Of a DNA stretch of 37,465 bases, positions 15,842 through 23,681 are shown in pieces. How positions within the stretch are numbered: the first letter of the stretch is position 1; each line of letters begins with the position of its first letter. A program made the position numbers and the translations under genes. The stretch comes from an uncultured Bacteroidota bacterium (GTDB lineage: Bacteria > Bacteroidota > Bacteroidia > Chitinophagales > Chitinophagaceae): NCBI GenBank assembly GCA_903858475.1, contig CAIOIZ010000045.1:1-37465 (forward strand), read 5' to 3'. Under the pieces are notes generated by a model. The model was not told the DNA's origin. It did not search any database and worked only from the letters and a program-made list of their open reading frames with translations.

Positions 15842-17563
15842 CTATTTTTTTATAAATACGGTTTCTCCAATCCGTTTGCCGTTATCAAATAGATTTAGAA
15901 AATAAAGTCCTGCAGGCAAATCAGCTACGCTGGTTTTCAATATCGACTGCCCTGCCATAATTTGGCCTGAGAAAGTTTTTATTTCATGCCCATCACTGTT
16001 ATAAATTTTTGCAAGAATCAACAAATCGGATGGAGCAGTGCATTTTACTGAAAGCAAACCATGAACAGGATTGGGATAAACACTGACCAATAATTGGGGA
16101 ATGTATTTATTGATGGCAATGATATTAGAATAAATAATTCGACCAGTAATATCCACTTCCTTCAACCGATAATAATTAAGTCCGGCAGCAGGTTGTTTAT
16201 CTATCATCTCATAATCGGTTCTAATGCTCGAGTTCTGATGGCCACTAGCAACCCTGCCAATAGAACTGAAATGCTGACCATCTAAAGATCTTTCAACATC
16301 AAAGTAATTCACTGCTAATTCCTGAGCAGTAGCCCATGTTAATCCAATGCCCTCCTTGATTTCTTTTCCAGAAAAAGAAATCAAATCTATTGGGATAATG
16401 GTCAATGTTCTAGTAACCCAAATCGGGGAAGTCCAGATAATATCTCCATCTGTTTCTGTAATTTTTACAAAATAGTAAAACTCATCCCCAATGGCTGTAG
16501 GGTGAACATAAGTAAGGGTATTAGTACCCGTATTGGAACTTAGTATAGTTGCATTGAAACCTGAGCCGGGTATACCATAATACAATTCAATTTTATTAAT
16601 AGGGTCTGCTGCACCTACATTATTCATGACATCTACAATATTTACAGAAACCGTTGAGTTTAGATTGGTGTTGATGCTGGTGCCCATACAGGAGCCGTTA
16701 ATCGTAAAATTAACTTCTGCATCCCAGTCATCTGAGGCATAATAACGCATAGCCTTATACGCAGACATGATACTATCCCGTTTTAATGTAGTTGCCAGCG
16801 CAACGGTACGGGTATGATTGGTTCTGCCAAATGTGGTATAATGGTTATCGTGATCAGCAGTAGGACCCATATGGTAACCCCTTGCTAATGCCTTTAAATA
16901 AGAAGATTCATACAATGTAGGTGCCACATCAGAATAATCAGTGGTCAGGGATATTGCCGAACCACTTCTTATTGCCACTCCTGCTATTGCATTATCCGCA
17001 ATAGCTGAATAGGCAAGTGTTCCTAACAAATCGTTGTAATCAAGAGATTGAGGATGTGCCAATGTACAAAAGGCAGTAGGATAAGAATTGATGATTGGCC
17101 AAAAACTGATATAATCAGATTTAGCGCAAAAAATATCATAATTATTAGTACTACCCCAAGCTCCAGTTCCAGTTTCCCATCCTATAAGGGAAGGCATACC
17201 ATAAGTAACCACATGACCGCCTCCACTTATAACGCCCCATTCAAAACCAAACATACAAACAAAACTACCATCTACATTTGCAGTGTCGGCCTGATAAAGT
17301 CCCTTGCTATAATCAGCCACATGCATTCCTGGATTATTGGTAGCATTGTAATGATTGTGCTCCGAAATGCCCAAGTAATCCATATGATAACTACTTTTTG
17401 CAAAATAGAAATCCTGGCCCGGGTAAAAACAACCTGAGCTAGCACTGTCTTTATTTCCATCAGAATAGGAGGTATGCGCATGTATATTGCCAAAATAAAA
17501 ATTGAATTGGCAATGGGCGCTTAGTGTAAAGACTAAAAAAAATATGACTATGGTCGATCTCAT
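15842..17563 (-). CDS. PHP-type (CehA/McbA-like) metallohydrolase with T9SS type A sorting domain
   Basis: A 573-residue secreted protein. I use the ATG at 17563, ten codons inside the longest frame, because MRSTIVIFFLVFTLSAHCQ is then an N-terminal signal peptide. The catalytic domain follows at once with the PHP signature GNIHAHTSYSDG, then YLGISEHNHY, TLAHPQS and GPTADHDNH, supplying the His and Asp metal ligands of the CehA/McbA phosphoesterase group. A linker domain (LTWATAQELAVNYFDVERS) comes next. The last 80 residues (VYPNPVHGLLSVK to GLYFLNLFDNGKRIGETVFIKK) form a type IX secretion type A sorting domain. The protein should be exported across the outer membrane and may hydrolyse phosphoesters at the cell surface. 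The substrate is unknown. Confidence 0.87.
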   Translation of the reverse strand: MRSTIVIFFLVFTLSAHCQFNFYFGNIHAHTSYSDGNKDSASSGCFYPGQDFYFAKSSYHMDYLGISEHNHYNATNNPGMHVADYSKGLYQADTANVDGSFVCMFGFEWGVISGGGHVVTYGMPSLIGWETGTGAWGSTNNYDIFCAKSDYISFWPIINSYPTAFCTLAHPQSLDYNDLLGTLAYSAIADNAIAGVAIRSGSAISLTTDYSDVAPTLYESSYLKALARGYHMGPTADHDNHYTTFGRTNHTRTVALATTLKRDSIMSAYKAMRYYASDDWDAEVNFTINGSCMGTSINTNLNSTVSVNIVDVMNNVGAADPINKIELYYGIPGSGFNATILSSNTGTNTLTYVHPTAIGDEFYYFVKITETDGDIIWTSPIWVTRTLTIIPIDLISFSGKEIKEGIGLTWATAQELAVNYFDVERSLDGQHFSSIGRVASGHQNSSIRTDYEMIDKQPAAGLNYYRLKEVDITGRIIYSNIIAINKYIPQLLVSVYPNPVHGLLSVKCTAPSDLLILAKIYNSDGHEIKTFSGQIMAGQSILKTSVADLPAGLYFLNLFDNGKRIGETVFIKK

Positions 17564-17683
17564 TTCACCGAATTTTTGTTCGGCACTGTTCACTTTAATT
17601 TCAATTGATAAAATTAGACAAAATTCTACAGAATAGCTTAGATAAAATCTATGCTCGATAACAGCCTTTAGCTGAAGTAATTA

Positions 17684-19225
17684 TCAAAGTGGAATATTTC
17701 CATGTTTCTTTCTAGGCCGCTTGGCAACCTTATTCTCTAACATGGCATAAGCTTTAATTAATTTAGTGCGGGTATCTATAGGCTCAATAACTTCATCAAT
17801 AAATCCTCTTTCAGCAGCCAGGTAAGGTGTTGCAAATTTTTCGGCGTAGGCTGCTTCTTTTTCCAGTAATTTTTTTGCAGGATCTGCAGCTTCAGCAATT
17901 TCTTTTTTGAAAATAATTTCACTTGCTCCTTTGGCTCCCATCACGGCAATTTCAGCACTAGGCCAAGCGAAATTCATATCGGCACCAATATGTTTTGAAT
18001 TCATCACATCGTAGGCACCGCCATAGGCTTTTCTTATAATAACGGTTACCCTTGGCACCGTGGCCTCACTCAATGCATATAATAATTTAGCACCATTGGT
18101 TATAATGCCATTCCATTCCTGATCGGTACCAGGCAAAAAACCTGGTACATCTACCAATACCAATAATGGTATATTAAAGCAATCACAGAAGCGGGTAAAT
18201 CTGGCTCCTTTCTTAGAACTATCTATATCTAATACACCAGCTAGGCAGAGTGGTTGATTGGCCACAATACCAATACTCCTGCCGGCTAATCTCGCAAACC
18301 CAACCACAATATTTTCTGCATAATTTTTATGTACCTCAAAAAAACTATCTGCATCACAAATGCCTTCAATTACCCTACGCATATCATATGGCTGATGTGT
18401 ATTGCTGGGAATAATTTTTTCTAAATCGGGCCTTGATTCATCAACTAATGTATAGGGCAATTTCAAAACAATGTCTTCGCAATTCTGAGGTAAATAACTC
18501 AATAATTTTTTTACCTGTACAATACAATCCATGTCGTTGGTTGCTGTAAAATGAGTTACCCCCGACTTCACCGAATGGGTAGACGCACCCCCTAATTCCT
18601 CAGAACTAACTTCTTCATTGGTAACCGTTTTTACAACATTCGGCCCCGTAACAAACATATAACTGGTATGTTCTACCATGATTGTAAAATCGGTAATAGC
18701 AGGAGAATATACAGCGCCTCCTGCGCAGGGGCCCATAATAGCAGAAATTTGAGGAATAACGCCCGAGGACAGTACATTGCGATAAAAAATATCGGCATAT
18801 CCTCCGAGCGAACGAACACCTTCTTGTATCCTTGCACCGCCTGAATCATTGAGCCCCACCAATGGAGCACCTGTCTTCATTGCCAAATCCATAATCTTAC
18901 AAATTTTTTCAGCATGCGTCTCCGATAATGCACCTCCAAATACGGTGAAGTCCTGGGCAAAAACATATAGTAACCTGCCATTGACAGTGCCATATCCTGT
19001 GATGACACCATCTCCGTAATATTGCTGATCTTCCATTCCAAAATCTTTGGTACGATGCAATATCAATGCCCCTATTTCTTCGAAACTACCTTCATCCATT
19101 AACAAATAAATCCGCTCTCTTGCAGTGAGTTTCCCTTTCTTATGCTGTGTATTATTTCTTGCTTCACCGCCACCTTGCTTTCCTGCTGCTAATTTTTCTC
19201 TGAGTATTTCAATCTTTGATTTCAT
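17684..19225 (-). CDS. Acyl-CoA carboxylase, carboxyltransferase (beta) subunit, probably propionyl-CoA carboxylase
   Basis: A 513-residue carboxyltransferase with two crotonase-like halves. The first half has [20 protein letters not shown] and [20 protein letters not shown], which bind the acyl-CoA. The second has [15 protein letters not shown] and [19 protein letters not shown] for the biotin side. Length and sequence fit propionyl-CoA carboxylase beta or methylmalonyl-CoA decarboxylase alpha rather than AccD. With the biotin carboxylase and carrier genes directly upstream on the same strand (53 and 32 bp gaps), ATP-dependent carboxylation of propionyl-CoA to methylmalonyl-CoA is the likeliest reaction. 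No methylmalonyl-CoA epimerase or mutase is nearby. The preference for propionyl- over acetyl-CoA is inferred. Confidence 0.9.
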   Translation of the reverse strand: MKSKIEILREKLAAGKQGGGEARNNTQHKKGKLTARERIYLLMDEGSFEEIGALILHRTKDFGMEDQQYYGDGVITGYGTVNGRLLYVFAQDFTVFGGALSETHAEKICKIMDLAMKTGAPLVGLNDSGGARIQEGVRSLGGYADIFYRNVLSSGVIPQISAIMGPCAGGAVYSPAITDFTIMVEHTSYMFVTGPNVVKTVTNEEVSSEELGGASTHSVKSGVTHFTATNDMDCIVQVKKLLSYLPQNCEDIVLKLPYTLVDESRPDLEKIIPSNTHQPYDMRRVIEGICDADSFFEVHKNYAENIVVGFARLAGRSIGIVANQPLCLAGVLDIDSSKKGARFTRFCDCFNIPLLVLVDVPGFLPGTDQEWNGIITNGAKLLYALSEATVPRVTVIIRKAYGGAYDVMNSKHIGADMNFAWPSAEIAVMGAKGASEIIFKKEIAEAADPAKKLLEKEAAYAEKFATPYLAAERGFIDEVIEPIDTRTKLIKAYAMLENKVAKRPRKKHGNIPL

Positions 19226-19278
19226 GTAATGCTATTTTTCTTTCAATAATAATAGAAGCCGCTTGACTTCAATCAATA

Positions 19279-20751
19279 TTATGCGAGTCTTCTTTTCCAA
19301 CTGGTTGTTTTATGATCAACAGGTCGGGCGATGGCCAATTGTTCTTTCCAATATTTCAAAGCTACCAATGATGCGATGGCTGCGTTGGCTCTTTGCTTTT
19401 CAAGCAAGGCTTCAGGTGTATAGTAATTCTTTACAAAATGCGTATCAAATTTTCCAGACACAAATGCATCGTGCTCAAAAACAAAAGTTCCAAAAGTCAA
19501 GGTAGTAGCCACTCCTTCAATTTGGTATAAGCGAATGGCTTCCTTCATTTTTTGAATGGCTTCGTTTCTATCTTTTCCATGTGTGGCTAGTTTAGCGATC
19601 ATGGGATCGTAATAAATAGGAATGGCCATTCCTTCTTCATATCCATCATCTACCCTAATCCCCTCTCCAACAGGTTTTACATATTTTGTAAGTGTACCAA
19701 TAGAAGGAAGAAAATTATTCAAGGGATCTTCTGCATATACCCTCAACTCCAATGCATGCCCATTAATTTTTAAGTCATCTTGTACAAAACTCAATTTTTC
19801 ACCTCGAGCAATTTTTATTTGCTCGGCCACCAAATCAATACCCGTTATCATTTCAGTAACTGGATGTTCTACTTGCAACCGAGTATTCATTTCTAGGAAA
19901 TAAAAATTCAATTCCGCATCCATCAAAAATTCTACTGTACCAGTACTTGTATAATTACAAGATTTGGCTACCATAACAGCAGCTTCCCCCATTTTTTTTC
20001 TTAATGCTGGTGTAAGTACAGAAGAGGGAGATTCTTCTACCACTTTCTGGTGTCTTCGTTGAATACTACATTCCCTTTCAAATAGGTGTACGATATTTCC
20101 ATGTTGATCTGCTAAAACCTGTATCTCCACATGACGCGGCGAACTCACATATTTTTCTATAAAAACGGATCCATCTCCAAAGGAGGATTTTGCTTCACTA
20201 ACAGCCCTTTGCATTTGTTCTTCCAAATCAGATTCTTTTTCTACAATTCGCATTCCTTTGCCACCACCACCTGCAGAGGCTTTTATTAGTATGGGATAGC
20301 CCACTTTAGCTGCAATTTTTTTGGCTAACGGCACCTCTTCAATAGCTTCATCGATTCCAGGCACCATCGGGATATTGAATTTTTTCACACATTCCTTTGC
20401 AGCCAATTTAGACCCCATGATCCGCATCGCAGCGGCAGTTGGCCCAATAAATACAATGCCTGCTTCTTTTACAGCTTGTGCAAAATCGGCGTTCTCACTC
20501 AAAAATCCATAGCCTGGATGAATGCCATCTACCTTCAATGATTTTGCCAGCGCAATTATTTTTTCACCATTCAAATAGGATTGTGCAGAAGGAGCAGGCC
20601 CCAAACAAACTGCTTCATCGGCAAACATTACATGCGGACTTTTTCTGTCTGCTTCAGAAAAAACTGCTACCGATTGAATACCCATTGCCCGAATAGTGCG
20701 CATAATACGCAGGGCTATTTCGCCTCGATTGGCCACTAATATTTTTTGCAT
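19279..20751 (-). CDS. accC: Biotin carboxylase subunit of acyl-CoA carboxylase
   Basis: A 490-residue biotin carboxylase that charges carrier-bound biotin with CO2 using ATP and bicarbonate. The N-terminus MQKILVANRGEIALRIMRT is diagnostic. The ATP-grasp glycine loop is KASAGGGGKGMRIV. The catalytic segment is YFLEMNTRLQVEHPVTE, followed by GHALELRVYAEDP. It lacks a fused carrier domain; the carrier is the separate gene 32 bp upstream. The C-terminal extension (after about residue 450) is basic and low in conservation. It forms one operon with the carboxyltransferase subunit downstream. Confidence 0.93.
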   Translation of the reverse strand: MQKILVANRGEIALRIMRTIRAMGIQSVAVFSEADRKSPHVMFADEAVCLGPAPSAQSYLNGEKIIALAKSLKVDGIHPGYGFLSENADFAQAVKEAGIVFIGPTAAAMRIMGSKLAAKECVKKFNIPMVPGIDEAIEEVPLAKKIAAKVGYPILIKASAGGGGKGMRIVEKESDLEEQMQRAVSEAKSSFGDGSVFIEKYVSSPRHVEIQVLADQHGNIVHLFERECSIQRRHQKVVEESPSSVLTPALRKKMGEAAVMVAKSCNYTSTGTVEFLMDAELNFYFLEMNTRLQVEHPVTEMITGIDLVAEQIKIARGEKLSFVQDDLKINGHALELRVYAEDPLNNFLPSIGTLTKYVKPVGEGIRVDDGYEEGMAIPIYYDPMIAKLATHGKDRNEAIQKMKEAIRLYQIEGVATTLTFGTFVFEHDAFVSGKFDTHFVKNYYTPEALLEKQRANAAIASLVALKYWKEQLAIARPVDHKTTSWKRRLA

Positions 20752-20783
20752 ACAATCATTTTTATTTTTTGTGGAATAAATGG

Positions 20784-21260
20784 TTATTCCAATTCAATTA
20801 ACAATTGTCCTTTTTCAACTGCTTGACCAGCTACAACAGCAATTCGTTTTATAATTGCATTGGCAGGAAGCATGATGCTATTCTCCATTTTCATGGCTTC
20901 CAATACCAAAAGTTTATGGCCAGCTTCTACAGCATCTCCCTGCTTTACTACAATCTCTAATACCAATCCTGGCATGGGCGCTTTAATTTCCTTGATTTGT
21001 CTTTCTGTGCTCAAGCCAAAGCCCATCGTATCTAAAATCGCATCTAACTCGTCTTTAATAATTACTTCATAGGAACTGCCTTCCAATTCAACGATGATTT
21101 TTTTATTCTTTAAATCAGCCGCCGTAACAGCAGCTTTTACAGAACGATGATTGGCTAATACATGGTAATGAGCAAGGGATATTTTTTCTATATCTACCTG
21201 CTGAATAGATTCATCGGTGTAAGCAAACTCAAAATCATTGGCTTTAACTGTATACTTCAT
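20784..21260 (-). CDS. Biotin carboxyl carrier subunit of acyl-CoA carboxylase
   Basis: A 158-residue carrier protein. The C-terminal biotinyl domain (about 90-158) holds LLVLEAMKMENSIMLP, with Lys124 the biotinylated residue, and begins IKAPMPGLVLEIVVKQGDAV. The first 80 residues form a separate beta-rich region seen in carriers of propionyl-CoA carboxylase-type complexes. It is the first gene of a three-gene set encoding carrier, biotin carboxylase and carboxyltransferase. The upstream gene (21308-21805, same strand) ends 47 bp before the ATG, so the transcript may begin further upstream. Confidence 0.92.
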   Translation of the reverse strand: MKYTVKANDFEFAYTDESIQQVDIEKISLAHYHVLANHRSVKAAVTAADLKNKKIIVELEGSSYEVIIKDELDAILDTMGFGLSTERQIKEIKAPMPGLVLEIVVKQGDAVEAGHKLLVLEAMKMENSIMLPANAIIKRIAVVAGQAVEKGQLLIELE

Positions 21261-21307
21261 AATATTTAAATTAAATCATGCATTAAAAAGTAGAGGGAAT
21301 GAGTGCC

Positions 21308-21805
21308 TTAATTTCTTAATGAAACAAAGTCGGTTCTACCATAAGTGCCGGGCGAAGCATGCTCACCTGCTTTAAAACGAATGTTAACAAAATTGATACC
21401 GCTGATTTCTGTTAGATTATAAGTCAACTCTGCTAAATACGAACTTGCTCCGTAGGACCCCATTTCTTGGGTGAGATAACGGCTCTTTCGAATGGCTATA
21501 AATACCGTATCCTGTGACTGGCCCAGGGAATCCACTTTTATAGCTGGGTAAGTTAAATTTAGTAAATTTAGTATACTGCTTACCGTTAGTGAATCTTTTG
21601 AAATTGGCCGAGTCCGAATCATTGTTACTCCTTTCTTTGCATTGGGGTCAGGCTCCCACAAATAATGTTCATCTGTTTTAATAGTAGGCGAATCTGACTT
21701 AATAACAAAATCAGCTTCTTTAACAGCAGCTTCCTTGTCTGCTGTTTTTGTATTGCACTGCAATAAAAAGAAAAGGGCGAAAAGCGAAAGCAATCCAAAT
21801 TTCAT
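21308..21805 (-). CDS. Lipoprotein with GerMN-like domain
   Basis: A 165-residue lipoprotein. The signal sequence ends in LLQC with the lipid-anchored Cys at 17, followed by a charged linker. Residues 75-150 (SSILNLLNLTYPAIKVDS, later TVFIAIRKSRYLTQEMG, and SYLAELTYNLTEISGINFV) resemble GerMN domains, which occur in sporulation and envelope proteins; this match is by eye and tentative. It is probably anchored in the inner or outer membrane facing the periplasm. A perfect TAnnTTTG box and an FNR-like palindrome lie upstream, so expression may depend on a redox regulator. The carboxylase operon follows 47 bp downstream and may share its transcript. Confidence 0.75.
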   Translation of the reverse strand: MKFGLLSLFALFFLLQCNTKTADKEAAVKEADFVIKSDSPTIKTDEHYLWEPDPNAKKGVTMIRTRPISKDSLTVSSILNLLNLTYPAIKVDSLGQSQDTVFIAIRKSRYLTQEMGSYGASSYLAELTYNLTEISGINFVNIRFKAGEHASPGTYGRTDFVSLRN

Positions 21806-21881
21806 GGCAAAATTTTTTAAATAATCGTTAGAATGAAAACAAACAGTTAAGTATTCACTGCATTGCCTTTCATTCAGAAGT

Positions 21882-21926
21882 CAAAGTTAAGCCGAGCTTT
21901 ATTACCCAAAAATGATTCCTATCATT
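21882..21926 (-). promoter_or_regulatory. FNR-like operator and perfect -7 box for the GerMN-like lipoprotein gene
   Basis: AATGATTCCTATCATT (21911-21926) contains TGAT-N4-ATCA within a 6-bp-arm palindrome. TAACTTTG on the minus strand (21889 to 21882) matches TAnnTTTG perfectly. Their centres are 33 bp apart. The start codon is 77 bp beyond the box. The spacing repeats that seen at 5699-5741 and 6608-6651. Confidence 0.65.
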
Positions 21927-21959
21927 ATTGGCAATATATTATCACAAAGCTTGGTAAGA

Positions 21960-22517
21960 TTATTTCAGATGGCGCAAGTCCAAGGAAGGCACTTGTCCTT
22001 TGATATCAGTAAAAAAGGCAAGGATTGATTGCATGTCTGCTTCTTCGTCATTGCTAGGCCAGCAAGGGGTTCCAATACGTAATAATTTATTTTCAAAATC
22101 AAGTCCAATAGGCACAATGGGCACTTTAGCAGTTTTTGCGATATAGTAAAACCCAGATTTTAATTTATCAACTTTTTTTCTCGTTCCTTCAGGGGCTATC
22201 CCCAATATAAAGCGATCATTGGCATCAAAAAGGGCTGCTACCTGACTCACCATTCCATGCTTACTGGATCGGTCAACGGGCGTACCACCCAGCCAACGGA
22301 ATAGCCAACCAAAGGGACCGTCAAACAGTTCTTTTTTACCAATAAATTTTGCATGGTGAATTTTCAATGCATTTCTGGCAGCGAAACCTATCAAGATATC
22401 TTTCCAACTGGTATGAGGACCAACAGCCAATACCATTTTTTTGTACTCATAGGGAAAATTCCCAACGATTTTCCAACCTCCTAATTTCCAATACAATTTC
22501 AAAAGCAAACGAAGCAT
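21960..22517 (-). CDS. PlsC-like 1-acyl-glycerol-3-phosphate acyltransferase family protein
   Basis: A 185-residue acyltransferase of the LPLAT family. It has the catalytic HX4D motif as HTSWKD near residue 34, the substrate-binding GGTPVDRSSKHG near residue 76, and the phosphate-contacting APEGTRKKV near residue 109, followed by VPIVPIGLDFENKLLR. It is short (PlsC is usually about 240 residues) and lacks a clear N-terminal membrane helix beyond the first 25 residues, so the acyl acceptor may not be lysophosphatidate. It probably acts at the inner membrane. The neighbours on both sides are on the same strand but metabolically unrelated. Confidence 0.85.
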   Translation of the reverse strand: MLRLLLKLYWKLGGWKIVGNFPYEYKKMVLAVGPHTSWKDILIGFAARNALKIHHAKFIGKKELFDGPFGWLFRWLGGTPVDRSSKHGMVSQVAALFDANDRFILGIAPEGTRKKVDKLKSGFYYIAKTAKVPIVPIGLDFENKLLRIGTPCWPSNDEEADMQSILAFFTDIKGQVPSLDLRHLK

Positions 22518-22575
22518 GCTGTAAGATAATACAATACTCCATTCATTCAGTCCGGATTGATTGGGTCCCTCCTAT

Positions 22576-23082
22576 TTACCTACATAATTCAGCAATCAAG
22601 GAAGCCTGCGATGGAAAAAGATTTGTCAATTGACTTTTATCTGCTAATTGAAAATCATCAAAATCAAATCCAGGTGCTACTGTACAGCCAACAAATGAAA
22701 ACTCAGTGCCTACTGCTGGTCTGCTCGCAAACCAAGTATTTGCCGGTACACAATATTGAAACAATTGACCTTTGGCAACATCATTACCCAATTGAATATG
22801 CTTTAATTCCTTTCCTTCTGAAAGGATAAAAATATCCAGGGCTCCTCCTGCATAAAAATGCCAACATTCATCACTTTTGATAGTATGAAAGGCAGAAAAA
22901 TTTCCCTTTTCTAATAAAAAATAAATGGCCGTTGAAAATACGCGTGGCCCTGAAAAACTAGCAGGCAATCCTTCCATAGGAATCAAGTCTTTACTCTTAT
23001 AGTTTTCCTTATACCAGCCTCCCTCGGGATGTGGAACCAATTGATATTGCTGAATAAAATGAGCAGGTTGATGCATATTCAT
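22576..23082 (-). CDS. DUF985 (COG3542) cupin protein
   Basis: A 168-residue cupin. The family-specific opening YQLVPHPEGGWYKENYKSK is followed by STAIYFLLEKGNFSAFHTIK, then SDECWHFYAGGALDIFILS with the His and Glu positions of a cupin barrel, and the terminal VAPGFDFDDFQLADKSQL. Members of this family are small cytoplasmic beta-barrels; some structures bind a metal or sugar-like ligand, but no general reaction is established. The gene is divergent from the molybdenum hydroxylase operon, sharing a 119-bp spacer. I found no convincing promoter box in either direction there. Confidence 0.88.
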   Translation of the reverse strand: MNMHQPAHFIQQYQLVPHPEGGWYKENYKSKDLIPMEGLPASFSGPRVFSTAIYFLLEKGNFSAFHTIKSDECWHFYAGGALDIFILSEGKELKHIQLGNDVAKGQLFQYCVPANTWFASRPAVGTEFSFVGCTVAPGFDFDDFQLADKSQLTNLFPSQASLIAELCR

Positions 23083-23201
23083 TATTTAAACAAGTAAGAT
23101 AATTCAAGCTACAATAAAAATTAAAAATATCGACCACTACTCCATTTTATATTAGCATAATTTGTAGTATCTTTCTATTGACAAATCTAATCTTATTCAG
23201 T

Positions 23202-23666
23202 ATGCCCCAATTTGCCATTGAAGTCAATAAAAAGAATTACACAGTAGAAGCCGATGCCGACATGCCACTATTATGGGTACTTCGAGATCTGCTAAATCTT
23301 ACTGGCACCAAATACGGGTGCGGTGTAGCCAGTTGTGGCGCCTGTACTGTAATGCTCGACGGCGAAGCAGCCTTTGCCTGCCAGCGACCTATTTCAAAAT
23401 GTGTAGGCAAAAAAATTACTACTATCGAGGGATTATCTGAAGATGGATCGCATCCAGTACAAAAGGCCTGGCAAAAAGCGAGCGTTCCGCAATGTGGGTA
23501 TTGTCAACCAGGACAAATGATGGCGGCGGCTGCATTGCTTGAAAAAAACAAAAAACCAAGCGAAGAGGAAATTAAAGAAGCAATGAATGAAAACTTATGC
23601 CGCTGTGGAACTTATCACCGCATTCAAGAAGCCATTCACTATGCCATTGATGAAATCAATCAATAA
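23202..23666 (+). CDS. Molybdenum hydroxylase [2Fe-2S] subunit (isoquinoline 1-oxidoreductase alpha-like)
   Basis: A 154-residue ferredoxin subunit with two [2Fe-2S] clusters. The plant-type one has [16 protein letters not shown] and a further Cys in AFACQRP. The second is in the helical domain, with [10 protein letters not shown] and LCRCGTYHR. It relays electrons from the molybdopterin subunit encoded next, 15 bp downstream. I chose the ATG at 23202; an in-frame TTG 24 bp upstream would only add MTNLILFS. No FAD-binding medium subunit is present, as in the isoquinoline oxidoreductase/aldehyde dehydrogenase group, whose electrons go to a cytochrome or other acceptor. Confidence 0.93.
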   Translation: MPQFAIEVNKKNYTVEADADMPLLWVLRDLLNLTGTKYGCGVASCGACTVMLDGEAAFACQRPISKCVGKKITTIEGLSEDGSHPVQKAWQKASVPQCGYCQPGQMMAAAALLEKNKKPSEEEIKEAMNENLCRCGTYHRIQEAIHYAIDEINQ

Positions 23667-23681
23667 ACCAGCACAGTCAAT

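Noticed and set aside
17644-17656. Small palindrome resembling TAGAT-N3-ATCTA between the T9SS protein and the carboxylase gene
   Set aside because: Short, spaced by three bases, with no -7 box nearby; not part of the TGAT-N4-ATCA set.
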